The notes beneath the pieces are model-generated. The model saw nothing but the letters and a program-made list of their open reading frames with translations, was not told the origin of the DNA and ran no database searches. A stretch of DNA of 64,000 nucleotides from Tabrizicola_A aquatica (lineage in GTDB: Bacteria > Pseudomonadota > Alphaproteobacteria > Rhodobacterales > Rhodobacteraceae). Both the position numbers and the translations under genes were made by a program. Each line of letters opens with the position of its first letter. Position 1 is the stretch's first letter. The stretch is from assembly GCA_965194375.1 (NCBI GenBank), contig CBDAEL010000001.1; one strand, written 5' to 3'. Positions 34,708 to 43,935 of this stretch are shown here, piece after piece.

Positions 34708-35826
34708 ATGTCGCAGCATTTGGAAATACCCAGCGAACTGCCCGACCATGGAACAGGCGAGGACGAGGCGTTCAATCACATGAAACGCATCGTGGAAGCG
34801 CGTTCGGCCGCGCTCGGGGATCCTGCAGCGCTTGCCCATATGGACCCTGCGCCAGCCGGGGTGGCGGCGCGGTTGATCGGACTGAATGCGAGCGTAAATC
34901 AGAATTTGCTTCATCCCGATCTGAGCCCCTTTGCGACCGAGGCTGAACGGAAGGTGATTAACTGGCTTGCACCCTTCTTTGGAATGGGGGCGGGGCATAT
35001 GTGCGCCGGGTCGACCATCGCCAATCTTGCCGCTTTGTGGTGCGCGCGTGAGCATGGCGCGCGGCATGTGGTGGCGTCTGCTGATGCGCATATCTCGGTG
35101 CCGAAGGCTGCGAGCATTCTGGGCATGCCGTTCTCACCCGTGGCGACCGATGCGGCGGGGCGCATCGACGCCGACCGCATGCCGTCCTTGAAGGACGCAG
35201 CTCTTGTGCTGACGGCGGGAACCACGGGCCGCGGGGCAATCGACGACCTTCAGCTTGGAAAAGATGCGGCTTGGCTGCATGTGGATGCCGCCTGGGCCGG
35301 TCCGTTGCGTCTGACGCGCCATGCCAATCGGTTGGACGGGATCGAACGGGCACAGAGCGTCGCGGTGTCGGCGCATAAGTGGTTTTTCCAGCCGAAGGAC
35401 TCGGCCATGGTCCTATTCCGCGACCCGGCCATGCAAAGTGCCATCAGCTTTGGCGGATCCTATCTGGCGGTGCCCAATGTGGGCGTGCAGGGGTCTCGTG
35501 GCGCGGCAGGGGTTGCGCTGCTTGGAACACTGCTTGCTTGGGGAAAGACGGGGCTGGCGGAGCGGATCGAGCGACTGGTCGCCGTGTCGGAAGAGCTTGC
35601 CAATCGTTTGGAGGATGATCCGCGCTGCCATCTGCGGCAGCGACCAGAGACCGGAGTGGTGAACTGGCGGCCTGTCGACGGAAACACCGAAGCCGTCATC
35701 AAGCATCTTGGCGCGACCGCCTCGCGAACCGCGATTGGAGGGGAACCCTATGTTCGGCAAGTTGCCGCCAACATGTATGCCGACATCGAGGCGGTCTGGG
35801 CGCGGATCGAAGAATCGCTGAGGTAA
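34708..35826 (+). CDS. PLP-dependent group II decarboxylase-like enzyme
   Basis: 372 residues from the ATG at 34708 (GAGG before it). Fold-type I PLP enzyme: MCAGSTIANLAALW, an HVDAAWAGP Asp motif contacting the cofactor, and SAHKWFFQP with the PLP-binding Lys (about 228). These match the glutamate/aromatic amino acid decarboxylase group but the protein is shorter than typical (about 450-500 residues), lacking the longer N-terminal segment. Substrate is unknown and the neighbours give no clue. Confidence 0.82.
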   Translation: MSQHLEIPSELPDHGTGEDEAFNHMKRIVEARSAALGDPAALAHMDPAPAGVAARLIGLNASVNQNLLHPDLSPFATEAERKVINWLAPFFGMGAGHMCAGSTIANLAALWCAREHGARHVVASADAHISVPKAASILGMPFSPVATDAAGRIDADRMPSLKDAALVLTAGTTGRGAIDDLQLGKDAAWLHVDAAWAGPLRLTRHANRLDGIERAQSVAVSAHKWFFQPKDSAMVLFRDPAMQSAISFGGSYLAVPNVGVQGSRGAAGVALLGTLLAWGKTGLAERIERLVAVSEELANRLEDDPRCHLRQRPETGVVNWRPVDGNTEAVIKHLGATASRTAIGGEPYVRQVAANMYADIEAVWARIEESLR

Positions 35827-35945
35827 GGCCTGCGCGGTCGCGTGTGAGCCAGCCGTTCATGCACGTCGTAGCAGTCGGTCAAAGATGGGCTTGAAGCGGC
35901 AACTGGCTGCTTTCTGTCAGGCGGCGAGCACCAGACCTGAAAGCC

Positions 35946-36419
35946 TTAAGCCCGGTGATACGGCCCACCGGACAGGATATTCGCCGCGCGATAGAGTTGT
36001 TCGGCCAGCATGACGCGGACGAGCATGTGGGGCCAGACCATCTGGCCGAAAGAAATCGAGAAATCGGCGCGGGCGCGAAGGCTGGGGTCAATCCCGTCGG
36101 CCCCGCCGATGACGAAGGCCACATCTTGCCGCCCGGCATCGCGCCAGCGGGCGAGTTGGGTGGCGAATTCGGGACTGGTCAGCAGTTTGCCGCGCTCATC
36201 CAGCGTGACAAGAACCGCGCCCTGAGGCACGGCGCGGGCCAAAAGCTCGGCTTCGGCGGCCATGCCGCCGCCCTTCTTGTCCTCAACCTCGATCTCGATC
36301 ATCGGGCCGAGGGCAAGAGGTTTGCCCGTGCGGTTGAACCGCATGTGGTAATCTTCAAACAGCGCCCGCTCAGGCTGGTCAGCCCGGATGCGCCCCACGG
36401 CACAGACATGCACCCGCAA
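35946..36419 (-). CDS. rlmH: 23S rRNA pseudouridine-1915 N3-methyltransferase
   Basis: 157 residues, full-length RlmH (SPOUT fold): trefoil-knot region with FVIGGADGID and the C-terminal SFGQMVWPHMLVRVMLAEQLYRA, with the final GGPYHRA motif. It methylates the pseudouridine at 1915 in helix 69 of mature 70S ribosomes using S-adenosylmethionine. It follows rsfS by three bases, a conserved pairing. Confidence 0.97.
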   Translation of the reverse strand: MRVHVCAVGRIRADQPERALFEDYHMRFNRTGKPLALGPMIEIEVEDKKGGGMAAEAELLARAVPQGAVLVTLDERGKLLTSPEFATQLARWRDAGRQDVAFVIGGADGIDPSLRARADFSISFGQMVWPHMLVRVMLAEQLYRAANILSGGPYHRA

Positions 36420-36422
36420 GGC

Positions 36423-36845
36423 TTAGGCCCCGCGGTGGGCAGAGCCCGGCATCCACATCTTTTCAAGCTGGTAGAACTCGCGAACCTCGGGGCGGAAGAC
36501 GTGCACGATGACATCGCCCGAATCGATCAGCACCCAGTCGCCGGTTTCCTTGCCTTCCATCTTGGCCAGAATCCGGAACTGCTCTTTCAGACGGTCGGCC
36601 AGCTTTTCGGAAATCGACGCGACCTGACGCGAGGAGCGGCCCGAGCAGATGACCATGTAATCGGCCACATCGGACCGACCGCGCAGGTCGATCTGCACGA
36701 CGTCTTCGGCCTTGTCATCATCCACCGAAGCCAGAACGGCGGCGAGCAATTCTTCGGACGTGTAGTCGCCAGCGGGCCGGGCGTCGCGTGGGCCAACCGG
36801 AAGCCCGGTCGCGGGATCAGAATGAGACAGGACCAGGTCCTCCAT
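36423..36845 (-). CDS. rsfS: Ribosomal silencing factor RsfS
   Basis: 140 residues from the ATG at 36845 (alternative ATG 36878 adds eleven residues). The RsfS core is clear: VVQIDLRGRSDVADYMVICSG, WVLIDSGDVIVHVF, and FYQLEKMWMP. RsfS binds L14 on the large subunit and blocks subunit joining in starved cells. The much longer open frame upstream to 37268 has no family similarity. Translationally close to rlmH. Confidence 0.94.
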   Translation of the reverse strand: MEDLVLSHSDPATGLPVGPRDARPAGDYTSEELLAAVLASVDDDKAEDVVQIDLRGRSDVADYMVICSGRSSRQVASISEKLADRLKEQFRILAKMEGKETGDWVLIDSGDVIVHVFRPEVREFYQLEKMWMPGSAHRGA

Positions 36846-37043
36846 AGGGCGTGCCTGTCGGTCCCCGGCACCGGGCATGGTGCCAGAGTAACACCGGGGT
36901 ACGGGTTTCTCAACGGCAGCGAAGGCGCGCGGATACCGCGAAGCGGGCAAAGATGCAAGCCATGCTGGGGCTGCATGGCGCCTTTGCGGGGGGTGGCCTA
37001 ACTGGAATCGCTGCGATGCAGCATATTGAGCGGGGGAGGCTGA

Positions 37044-37196
37044 ATGGAGAGTGACATGCGATTTATCCTCGAATTCCTGCGCCAGCGCCCGAGCCGCCGC
37101 GAGGCTGAGTTGGCCTATCTGAGCGAAGCGGTCAGCCGCTATGACCTTGAGCGGCGTGAGCGTGAGATTGCGGGCGGGAAATTCGCCGCCCGCTAA
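37044..37196 (+). CDS. DUF3563-like small protein
   Basis: 50 residues: MESDMRFILEFLRQR followed by RREAELAYLSEAVSRYDLE and a basic tail. The AYLSEAVSRYDLERR segment is like the DUF3563 family of small helical, charged proteins. A strong GGGGGAGG ribosome binding site seven bases before the ATG and the amphipathic helical pattern support that it is real. Function unknown. It stands alone between rsfS (divergent) and leuC. Confidence 0.72.
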   Translation: MESDMRFILEFLRQRPSRREAELAYLSEAVSRYDLERREREIAGGKFAAR

Positions 37197-37340
37197 GGCC
37201 AACGCATTGCGATTGATCGGCCGGGGATTCGCGCGTATATCGCGGGACATGACCCGCTTTTTCGACATTGCCGATCACGATCGCCTGCCTTGGCGGTTCA
37301 CCGCTTTGGATCGGTCTGTCCTTGCACGACTTTGATGTGT

Positions 37341-37359
37341 GGTGCGCATGAAGCGCACC
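37341..37359. repeat. GGTGCGC hairpin repeat upstream of leuC
   Basis: GGTGCGC (37341-37347) and GCGCACC (37353-37359) form a perfect 7-bp stem with loop atgaa, followed by ctacg. GTAGGGTGCGC-type hairpins of this form are widespread REP-like repeats in proteobacteria; that comparison is from memory. Confidence 0.5.
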
Positions 37360-37406
37360 CTACGGTCGTTTTCTTCAATCACAGCCAACTCCAAAAGGGA
37401 TGAGCC

Positions 37407-38822
37407 ATGGCTCCGCGCACACTTTACGACAAGATCTGGGACGATCACGTTGTCCATCAGGCCGATGACGGCACTTGCCTGCTGTATATCGACCGCCATT
37501 TGGTCCACGAAGTGACCAGCCCGCAAGCCTTTGAAGGGCTGCGGATGACGGGCCGCAAGGTGCGCGCGCCCGAAAAGACCATCGCGGTGCCGGACCACAA
37601 CGTGCCGACCACGCTGGACCGCGCCAATGCCGCGACCATGACCGAGGACAGCCGTGTGCAGGTGGCCGCGCTGGACACCAATGCCAAGGAATTCGGCATC
37701 AACTATTACCCGGTGTCGGACGTGCGTCAGGGCATCGTGCATATCGTTGGCCCGGAACAGGGCTGGACCCTGCCCGGCATGACCGTGGTGTGCGGCGACA
37801 GCCACACCGCCACGCACGGCGCCTTTGGTGCCTTGGCGCATGGGATTGGCACGTCAGAGGTGGAGCATGTGTTGGCCACCCAGACGCTGATTCAGCGCAA
37901 GGCCAAGAACATGAAGGTGGAGATCACCGGGTCATTGCGCCCCGGAGTGACCGCCAAGGACATCACCCTGTCCGTGATCGGTGAAACTGGGACGGCGGGC
38001 GGCACCGGCTATGTCATCGAATATTGCGGTCAGGCGATTCGCGAATTGTCGATGGAAGGCCGGATGACCGTTTGCAACATGGCGATTGAGGGCGGCGCGC
38101 GTGCTGGTCTGATCGCGCCGGATGAGAAAACCTTTGCCTATTGCATGGGCCGCCCGCACGCGCCGAAAGGTGCCAAGTGGGAAGCCGCACTGGCCTATTG
38201 GAAGACCCTCTTCACCGATGAGGGCGCGCATTTCGACAAGGTGGTGACGATCAAGGGCGAGGATATTGCCCCCGTCGTAACCTGGGGCACCAGCCCGGAA
38301 GATGTGCTGCCGATCACCGGAACCGTGCCTGCGCCCGAAAGCTTTGCCGGTGGCAAGGTTGAGGCTGCGGCGCGGTCGATCGACTATATGGGTCTGATGC
38401 CGGGCCAGAAGCTGACCGACATCAAGATTGATACCGTGTTCATCGGGTCTTGCACCAATGGCCGGATCGAAGACCTGCGGGCTGCTGCAGCTGTGCTGAA
38501 GGGCAAGAAGATTGCGGTCAAGCGGGCGATGGTTGTGCCGGGGTCGGGTCTTGTGCGCGCCCAAGCCGAAGAAGAGGGTCTGGCGCAGATCTTCATCGAT
38601 GCGGGCTTTGAGTGGCGTTTGGCGGGCTGCTCGATGTGCTTGGCCATGAACCCGGACCAGCTGGCACCGGGGGAGCGTTGCGCCTCCACCTCGAACCGCA
38701 ACTTTGAGGGGCGGCAAGGCTATAAGGGCCGCACCCATCTGATGAGCCCGGCCATGGCCGCGGCTGCCGCGATCACCGGTCATCTGACCGATGTGCGCGA
38801 GATGATGGGCGAAAAGGTGTAA
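37407..38822 (+). CDS. leuC: 3-isopropylmalate dehydratase large subunit
   Basis: 471 residues, aconitase family. Iron-sulfur cluster cysteines are in IGSCTNGRIEDL (about 349) and AGCSMCLAMN (about 409 and 412); substrate-binding segment VCGDSHTATHGAFG. With LeuD it isomerises 2-isopropylmalate to 3-isopropylmalate in leucine synthesis. leuD begins ten bases after its stop. Confidence 0.97.
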   Translation: MAPRTLYDKIWDDHVVHQADDGTCLLYIDRHLVHEVTSPQAFEGLRMTGRKVRAPEKTIAVPDHNVPTTLDRANAATMTEDSRVQVAALDTNAKEFGINYYPVSDVRQGIVHIVGPEQGWTLPGMTVVCGDSHTATHGAFGALAHGIGTSEVEHVLATQTLIQRKAKNMKVEITGSLRPGVTAKDITLSVIGETGTAGGTGYVIEYCGQAIRELSMEGRMTVCNMAIEGGARAGLIAPDEKTFAYCMGRPHAPKGAKWEAALAYWKTLFTDEGAHFDKVVTIKGEDIAPVVTWGTSPEDVLPITGTVPAPESFAGGKVEAAARSIDYMGLMPGQKLTDIKIDTVFIGSCTNGRIEDLRAAAAVLKGKKIAVKRAMVVPGSGLVRAQAEEEGLAQIFIDAGFEWRLAGCSMCLAMNPDQLAPGERCASTSNRNFEGRQGYKGRTHLMSPAMAAAAAITGHLTDVREMMGEKV

Positions 38823-38832
38823 GGATCAGATC

Positions 38833-39438
38833 ATGGAAAAATTCACCAAACTGACCGGCATTGCCGCACCGATGCCCTTGGTCAACATCGATACGGACAT
38901 GATCATTCCCAAGCAGTTCCTGAAGACGATTCAGCGGTCTGGTCTGGGCAAGAACCTGTTTGACGAGATGCGCTTTGACCGCGAGGGCAATGAGGTTGCC
39001 GATTTCGTGCTGAACCAGCCCGCCTATCGCAGTGCGGAGATTCTGGTGGCGGGCGACAATTTCGGCTGCGGATCGTCGCGCGAACATGCGCCTTGGGCGC
39101 TTTTGGATTTCGGCATTCGCTGTGTGATCTCCACCTCGTTTGCCGATATCTTCTTTAACAACTGCTTCAAGAACGGGATTTTGCCCATCATCCTGCCGCA
39201 AGCTGAGGTGGATGTGCTGATGGCCGATGCGCGCAAAGGGGCGAATGCCCGCGTGACGGTGGATCTTGAGGCGCAGACGGTCACCACCTCGGACGGGCAG
39301 TCCTTTGGCTTTGCGGTGGACCCGCATCGCAAGCATTGCCTGATGAACGGGTTGGACGATATCGGTCTGACGCTGGAAAAGGCCGCCGCAATTGACAGCT
39401 TTGAGGCAAAGGTTGCGACGCTGCGCCCCTGGGCGTGA
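38833..39438 (+). CDS. leuD: 3-isopropylmalate dehydratase small subunit
   Basis: 201 residues, with the swivel-domain signatures NIDTDMIIPKQFL and GDNFGCGSSREHAPWAL. It closes the active site of the LeuCD dimer. A strong terminator follows at 39463. Confidence 0.97.
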   Translation: MEKFTKLTGIAAPMPLVNIDTDMIIPKQFLKTIQRSGLGKNLFDEMRFDREGNEVADFVLNQPAYRSAEILVAGDNFGCGSSREHAPWALLDFGIRCVISTSFADIFFNNCFKNGILPIILPQAEVDVLMADARKGANARVTVDLEAQTVTTSDGQSFGFAVDPHRKHCLMNGLDDIGLTLEKAAAIDSFEAKVATLRPWA

Positions 39439-39462
39439 TAAGCCAATAGCCACAACATCTTG

Positions 39463-39500
39463 GGCCGCCCGGTTGGAAACAATCAGGGCGGCCTTCTTTT
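39463..39500 (+). terminator. Rho-independent terminator after leuD
   Basis: Perfect 8-bp stem GGCCGCCC (39463-39470) / GGGCGGCC (39486-39493) with a 15-base loop, followed by ttcTTTT. It separates leuCD from the membrane-protein gene. Confidence 0.8.
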
Positions 39501-39705
39501 GACCCCAAGTTTGATGCAATCCGGCGACACCCCTTCCCCGAAATCGCCCAACTGCGCCTTCATATTGGAACAACTGATTGCGGGATTCGTCGAAAGAAGG
39601 CACAAATTGGGCAAGATTGAGGCAATCCGCCATAAAGCGCGGGACAACATCGGAACAAGAGGTTGGCAAAGCACCAGCTTCGACCGGTTTGAGGGTGAGA
39701 AGGCA

Positions 39706-40545
39706 GTGGTTTCACAACTGACAGGTGCGCTGACGCGCGCGGTCCTGATCATGGTATTGGTGGCAACGCCTTCGATGCTGTTGATGGACGTGACGACCGA
39801 CACCAAGCAGATGGTGGCGCTGGTGGCGCTGTTTTTGGGTCTGCTGACCTTTGTTGAATACAATTCGACCTATCCCAGCCTTGTAGAATTCCGCGATGCC
39901 CCGCCCTTTAACCGCATCCGGTTCTTGATGCTGTTTGCGACGGTGTTTTTCCTGTCGACGATTGAGCGGGGCAAGATCATGCCCTCGACCCTGACCGAGT
40001 TCACCGATGCGGTGGGCACGTTGATTGGGGTGTCGATGGATTTCCCCTATAGCCCGGTGCGGCTGGCGACGCTGATGATGGCGCAGGGGGCATCCCCCGA
40101 GCAGGTCGCCTCGGTGCGGACGGCGGCGGGGATGGCCTATCTGATCTCGCTGGTGTCGCTGGCGGTGTTTTTGATTGCGCTGAAGTCGGGCAACTGGCCG
40201 TCGCGCGGGCGGGCGTTCAATGTGTGGACGAACCTGCCGACCTTTGATCCGACCACGGGCGGCGATGTGGTGATGCGCCTGCAACGGGATGCGCGCGTTA
40301 ACATTGCGTTAGGCTTTCTGCTGCCATTCTTGACCCCGGCAGTGGTGATGATCTCGTCCAGCGGGTTTGAGCCTTTGTCGATGACCTCGTCGCAAACCCT
40401 GATCTGGACGATAACCGCATGGGCTTTTCTTCCTGCCAGCCTGTTCATGCGCGGCATTGCGATGGCGCGGGTGGCCGACATGATTGTCGAGCGGCGCAGG
40501 GCCAACCGGGCGCAGGTCGCGCGCGAGGGGTTGGCGGCGGCCTGA
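39706..40545 (+). CDS. Integral membrane protein, unknown function
   Basis: 279 residues from a GTG at 39706; the frame stays open back to 39460 but that part crosses the leuD terminator and is not protein-like. Five to six hydrophobic segments are visible (about 7-25, 30-47, 66-82, 140-158, 200-220, 235-250). No family recognised. It lies between leuD and leuB and overlaps the following exonuclease-fold gene, so the two form a unit. Confidence 0.7.
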   Translation: MVSQLTGALTRAVLIMVLVATPSMLLMDVTTDTKQMVALVALFLGLLTFVEYNSTYPSLVEFRDAPPFNRIRFLMLFATVFFLSTIERGKIMPSTLTEFTDAVGTLIGVSMDFPYSPVRLATLMMAQGASPEQVASVRTAAGMAYLISLVSLAVFLIALKSGNWPSRGRAFNVWTNLPTFDPTTGGDVVMRLQRDARVNIALGFLLPFLTPAVVMISSSGFEPLSMTSSQTLIWTITAWAFLPASLFMRGIAMARVADMIVERRRANRAQVAREGLAAA

Positions 40546-41588
40546 CGGCGGCGCTGGCGCTCTGGCTTTGGGCCTTGGCCGCGCAGGCTGATGTGCTGCG
40601 GATTGCCACCTATAATGCCGATCTTTCCGCCCCAGGTCCGGGGCTTTTGCTGCATGATCTGAGGAAAGAGGATCTGCCACCGCAGCGCGCCGCCGTGGTG
40701 GCGGTGATAGCCGCGTTGAATGCCGATGTGCTGGTCCTGACCGGGGTGGATTACGACCTGCGGTGTGAGGCGCTGGATGCGTTGGAGCGGCGGTTGGCGG
40801 CGGCGGGCGCGGCCTATCCCTATCGTCTGGCGTTAAGGCCGAACACCGGGGTGCCGACGGGCCGCGATCTGGACCGCAACGGACAGTTGGGTGAGCCGCG
40901 CGATGCCCAAGGTTGGGGCCGCTTTGCGGGTGAGGGCGGGATTGCGGTGCTGTCGCGGCTGCCGATTGGGCCAGATGTCCGCGATTTCAGCGGGTTTTTG
41001 TGGGCGGATCTGCCGGGCAATCTGATGCCCGAAGATGACCCGGCCCGCGATCTTCAGCGGCTGCACACAACCGGGGCCTATGAGGTGCCGATTGTGCTGC
41101 CGGGGGGGAACAGCCTGCGGCTTTTGGTGTTCTATGCCAGCCCCCCGGTGTTTGACGGGCCAGAAGACCGCAACGGGCGGCGCAACCATGATGAGGCGGC
41201 GTTTTGGCTGCGGATGTTGGAGGGCGGGCTGCCGATGCCGCCGCCTGAGGGGCCGTTCGTGATCTTGGGGCAGGCGAGCCTTGATCCGATGGATGGCGAC
41301 GGTCGGCCGAAGGCGCTGCGCGCGCTGCTGGCCCACCCTGCCCTGCAAGACCCCCAACCGCGCGGCGATCATGGCCGGATGGAGCCGGGGCAGGCCGGTG
41401 ATGCGGCGCTGGATACCGCACTTTATGACGGCTTGGGCGGGTTGCGGGTGAGTATGATCTTGCCCTCGGCTGATCTGGCGATGCGGGCTGCGGCGGTGCT
41501 GTGGCCGCCCGACAGTGACACAATGGCGGCGACACTTGCCGCGGCGTCACGCCATTCCCCGATTTGGGTGGATCTGGCGCTGCCCTGA
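40542..41588 (+). CDS. Secreted endonuclease/exonuclease/phosphatase-fold protein
   Basis: About 348 residues. The fold starts at LRIATYNADLS and includes NADVLVLTGVDYD, GGIAVLSRLPIG and, late, VILGQASLDPMDGDGRPKAL and SMILPSADLAM, the EEP order; the usual catalytic Glu and NxxD positions are partly substituted. The stretch before the fold (TAALALWLWALAAQA) looks like a signal peptide, so export is likely. Start is uncertain: no ATG, GTG or TTG fits before the signal except an ATG at 40419 that overlaps the previous gene by 127 bases; I place it at the CTG at 40542, which overlaps the upstream stop (CTGA). TTG 40575 and GTG 40593 are alternatives that truncate the signal. Confidence 0.7.
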   Translation: MTAALALWLWALAAQADVLRIATYNADLSAPGPGLLLHDLRKEDLPPQRAAVVAVIAALNADVLVLTGVDYDLRCEALDALERRLAAAGAAYPYRLALRPNTGVPTGRDLDRNGQLGEPRDAQGWGRFAGEGGIAVLSRLPIGPDVRDFSGFLWADLPGNLMPEDDPARDLQRLHTTGAYEVPIVLPGGNSLRLLVFYASPPVFDGPEDRNGRRNHDEAAFWLRMLEGGLPMPPPEGPFVILGQASLDPMDGDGRPKALRALLAHPALQDPQPRGDHGRMEPGQAGDAALDTALYDGLGGLRVSMILPSADLAMRAAAVLWPPDSDTMAATLAAASRHSPIWVDLALP

Positions 41589-41649
41589 CGCTTGACCCTG
41601 CGCGCCCCTTTGGCTAGGCCAACCGCAACCAATCTTGCAGGAGCGCCCG

Positions 41650-42756
41650 ATGGCCAACCCTTCCCTTCTTATCCTTGCCGGTGACGGCATCGGCCCCGAA
41701 GTCATGGCCGAAGTGAAAAAGATCATCGGCTGGATGGGGGCCAAGCGCGGCGTCCATTTTGACGTGAGCGAAGATCTTGTCGGCGGCTGCGCCTATGACA
41801 AGCACGGCACGCCGTTGCATGACGACACCATGGCCAAGGCCCAAGCGGTGGACGCGGTGCTTTTGGGTGCCGTGGGCGGGCCGAAATACGACGTGCTGGA
41901 TTTCAGCGTGAAGCCCGAGCGCGGCCTTCTGCGCCTGCGCAAGGAAATGGACCTGTTTTCGAACCTGCGCCCGGCGCAGTGCTTTGACGCGCTGGCCGAT
42001 TTCTCAAGCTTGAAGAAAGAGGTTGTCGCGGGTCTGGATATTGTCATCGTCCGCGAATTGACCAGCGGCGTTTACTTTGGCGAGCCGCGCGGGATTTTCA
42101 AAGAGGGCAATGAGCGGGTCGGCATCAACACCCAGCGCTATACCGAGAGCGAGATTGCCCGTGTTGCCCGGTCGGCGTTTGAGCTGGCCCGCAAGCGGAA
42201 CAACAAGGTCTGCTCGATGGAGAAGGCCAATGTGATGGAATCGGGCATTCTGTGGCGTGAAGTCGTGCAGGAAGTGCATGACCGCGAATACCCGGATGTG
42301 CAGCTGACCCATATGTATGCCGACAACGGCGCGATGCAGCTGTGCCGTTGGCCCAAGCAGTTTGACGTGATCGTCACCGACAACCTCTTTGGCGATGTGC
42401 TGTCGGATATGGCGGCGATGCTGACCGGGTCTTTGGGCATGCTGCCCTCGGCCAGCCTTGGTCTGCCGATGGCCAATGGCCGCCCGAAGGCGCTCTATGA
42501 GCCGGTGCATGGCTCGGCCCCCGATATTGCCGGTCAGGGCAAGGCGAATCCGATTGCCTGCATCCTGTCGTTTGCCATGGCGCTGCGCTATTCGTTCGGC
42601 ATGGGCGAGGATGCGACGCGGGTTGAGAAGGCCGTGGAAAAGGTGCTGGCCGATGGCGTGCGCACGGCGGACCTGATGGGCCCCGAGGGCGGAACCCCGG
42701 TGTCGACCACCGAGATGGGCGATGCGATCATCGCCGCGCTGGACGCCAGCCTTTAA
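41650..42756 (+). CDS. leuB: 3-isopropylmalate dehydrogenase
   Basis: 368 residues from the ATG at 41650 (AGGAG six bases upstream). Signatures: GDGIGPEVM at the start and the isocitrate/isopropylmalate dehydrogenase motif DNLFGDVLSDMAAMLTGSLG near residues 245-264. It oxidises and decarboxylates 3-isopropylmalate with NAD. Followed by a strong terminator. Confidence 0.97.
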   Translation: MANPSLLILAGDGIGPEVMAEVKKIIGWMGAKRGVHFDVSEDLVGGCAYDKHGTPLHDDTMAKAQAVDAVLLGAVGGPKYDVLDFSVKPERGLLRLRKEMDLFSNLRPAQCFDALADFSSLKKEVVAGLDIVIVRELTSGVYFGEPRGIFKEGNERVGINTQRYTESEIARVARSAFELARKRNNKVCSMEKANVMESGILWREVVQEVHDREYPDVQLTHMYADNGAMQLCRWPKQFDVIVTDNLFGDVLSDMAAMLTGSLGMLPSASLGLPMANGRPKALYEPVHGSAPDIAGQGKANPIACILSFAMALRYSFGMGEDATRVEKAVEKVLADGVRTADLMGPEGGTPVSTTEMGDAIIAALDASL

Positions 42757-42763
42757 CAGCTTC

Positions 42764-42790
42764 GGCCCCCCACGCGGGGGCCGTTTTCTT
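42764..42790 (+). terminator. Rho-independent terminator after leuB
   Basis: GGCCCCC (42764-42770) / GGGGGCC (42776-42782), five-base loop, then gTTTTcTT. Confidence 0.82.
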
Positions 42791-42803
42791 TGCAGGACAG
42801 GCG

Positions 42804-43670
42804 ATGATAAACACCCATCTGCGCGGCGCGTTTTTCGGCATGGCGGCGATGGGGCTGTATTGCCTGTATGACGTCACCATCAAGTTTTTCGGCCCCGACT
42901 ACAGCCCTTTGCAGGTGTTGTTCTGCGCCGGGCTGGTGTTTGTGCCGCTGATCTTGGTGCAGCAGTGGCTGTCGGGCAAAGGTGGGCTGCGCCCGGTTTA
43001 TCCCGGTCTGACGGCGGTGCGGGTGGTGGCGGGTCTGCTGAATGGCACGATCGGGGCCTATGCCTTTTCGGTGCTGCCGCTGGCGGAAAGCTATGCGGTG
43101 TTCTTCCTGATGCCCCTGATGATCGCAGGCCTTGCGGTGCCGCTTCTGGGTGAACCGATGGGCCTTGGACGCGGTCTGGCCATTGCGGCGGGGTTTGCGG
43201 GCGTGCTGATCGCGTTGCAGCCGGGGGGCGAGACAGAGCTGGGCCTTGGCCATCTGGCGGCGCTGGTGGCCGCGAGCTTGGGGGCGGTGAATTACATTAT
43301 CCTGCGCAAGGTGGGCGGCGTCGAATCGCCGGGGGTCTTGATGCTGTATCCGGCTGTCGCGCAGCTTTTGGCGGTGGGCGTGGTGATGCCCAGCGTCTGG
43401 GTGCCGATGCCGCTAGAGCATTGGGCGCTGACCGGTCTTATGGGGCTGGAGCTGTTTGTCGGTGGGCTGTTGATCATCATGGCCTATCGCAATGCGCCCG
43501 CGATCATTGTGGCGCCGATGCAGTATTCGCAGATCATCTGGGCCGCGATTCTGGGCTGGCTTTTGTTCGATGAGGCGATGACGCCGATGATGATTGTCGG
43601 CATCAGCATTATCATCGCGGCGGGCTTGTTCATTCTGACCCGCAGCAACACCGCCGCCGCGCCGAATTGA
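42804..43670 (+). CDS. DMT/EamA-family transporter
   Basis: 288 residues with ten hydrophobic helices arranged as two EamA repeats (about 8-135 and 150-280). Members export amino acids, metabolites or drugs. It lies directly behind the leuB terminator; the proximity hints at but does not prove a role with branched-chain intermediates. Confidence 0.88.
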   Translation: MINTHLRGAFFGMAAMGLYCLYDVTIKFFGPDYSPLQVLFCAGLVFVPLILVQQWLSGKGGLRPVYPGLTAVRVVAGLLNGTIGAYAFSVLPLAESYAVFFLMPLMIAGLAVPLLGEPMGLGRGLAIAAGFAGVLIALQPGGETELGLGHLAALVAASLGAVNYIILRKVGGVESPGVLMLYPAVAQLLAVGVVMPSVWVPMPLEHWALTGLMGLELFVGGLLIIMAYRNAPAIIVAPMQYSQIIWAAILGWLLFDEAMTPMMIVGISIIIAAGLFILTRSNTAAAPN

Positions 43671-43725
43671 TGCGCCGCGCCCTCTTGCAAAGTGTGGCGC
43701 GACAGAGTAACCCCCGCCCCACGGT

Positions 43726-43802
43726 CGGAGCGTAGCGCAGTCTGGTAGCGCACCTGCTTCGGGAGCAGGGGGTCGGAGGTTCGAATCCTCTCGCTCCGAC
43801 CA
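43726..43802 (+). tRNA. tRNA-Pro (anticodon CGG)
   Basis: 77 bases with encoded CCA. Acceptor CGGAGCG/CGCTCCG; D stem GCGC/GCGC; anticodon stem CCTGC/GCAGG around TTCGGGA (anticodon CGG); T arm with TTCGAAT loop. Confidence 0.97.
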
Positions 43803-43935
43803 GTAAAATCCCGAAATCAGAGATCTTGAAGATGTTGGGCGCGGTATGGGCGCTGACATGTTTCTGTTGCCGAACCCTGCGAGAGGTTGCGGCCAGATCG
43901 GGGCCTTGCGATGGTGTAAGCCATGCCGCCCAGCC

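Noticed and set aside
36846..37268. Upstream extension of the rsfS frame to 281 codons
   Set aside because: No similarity to the family before the core and it would cover the small gene at 37044 on the other strand.
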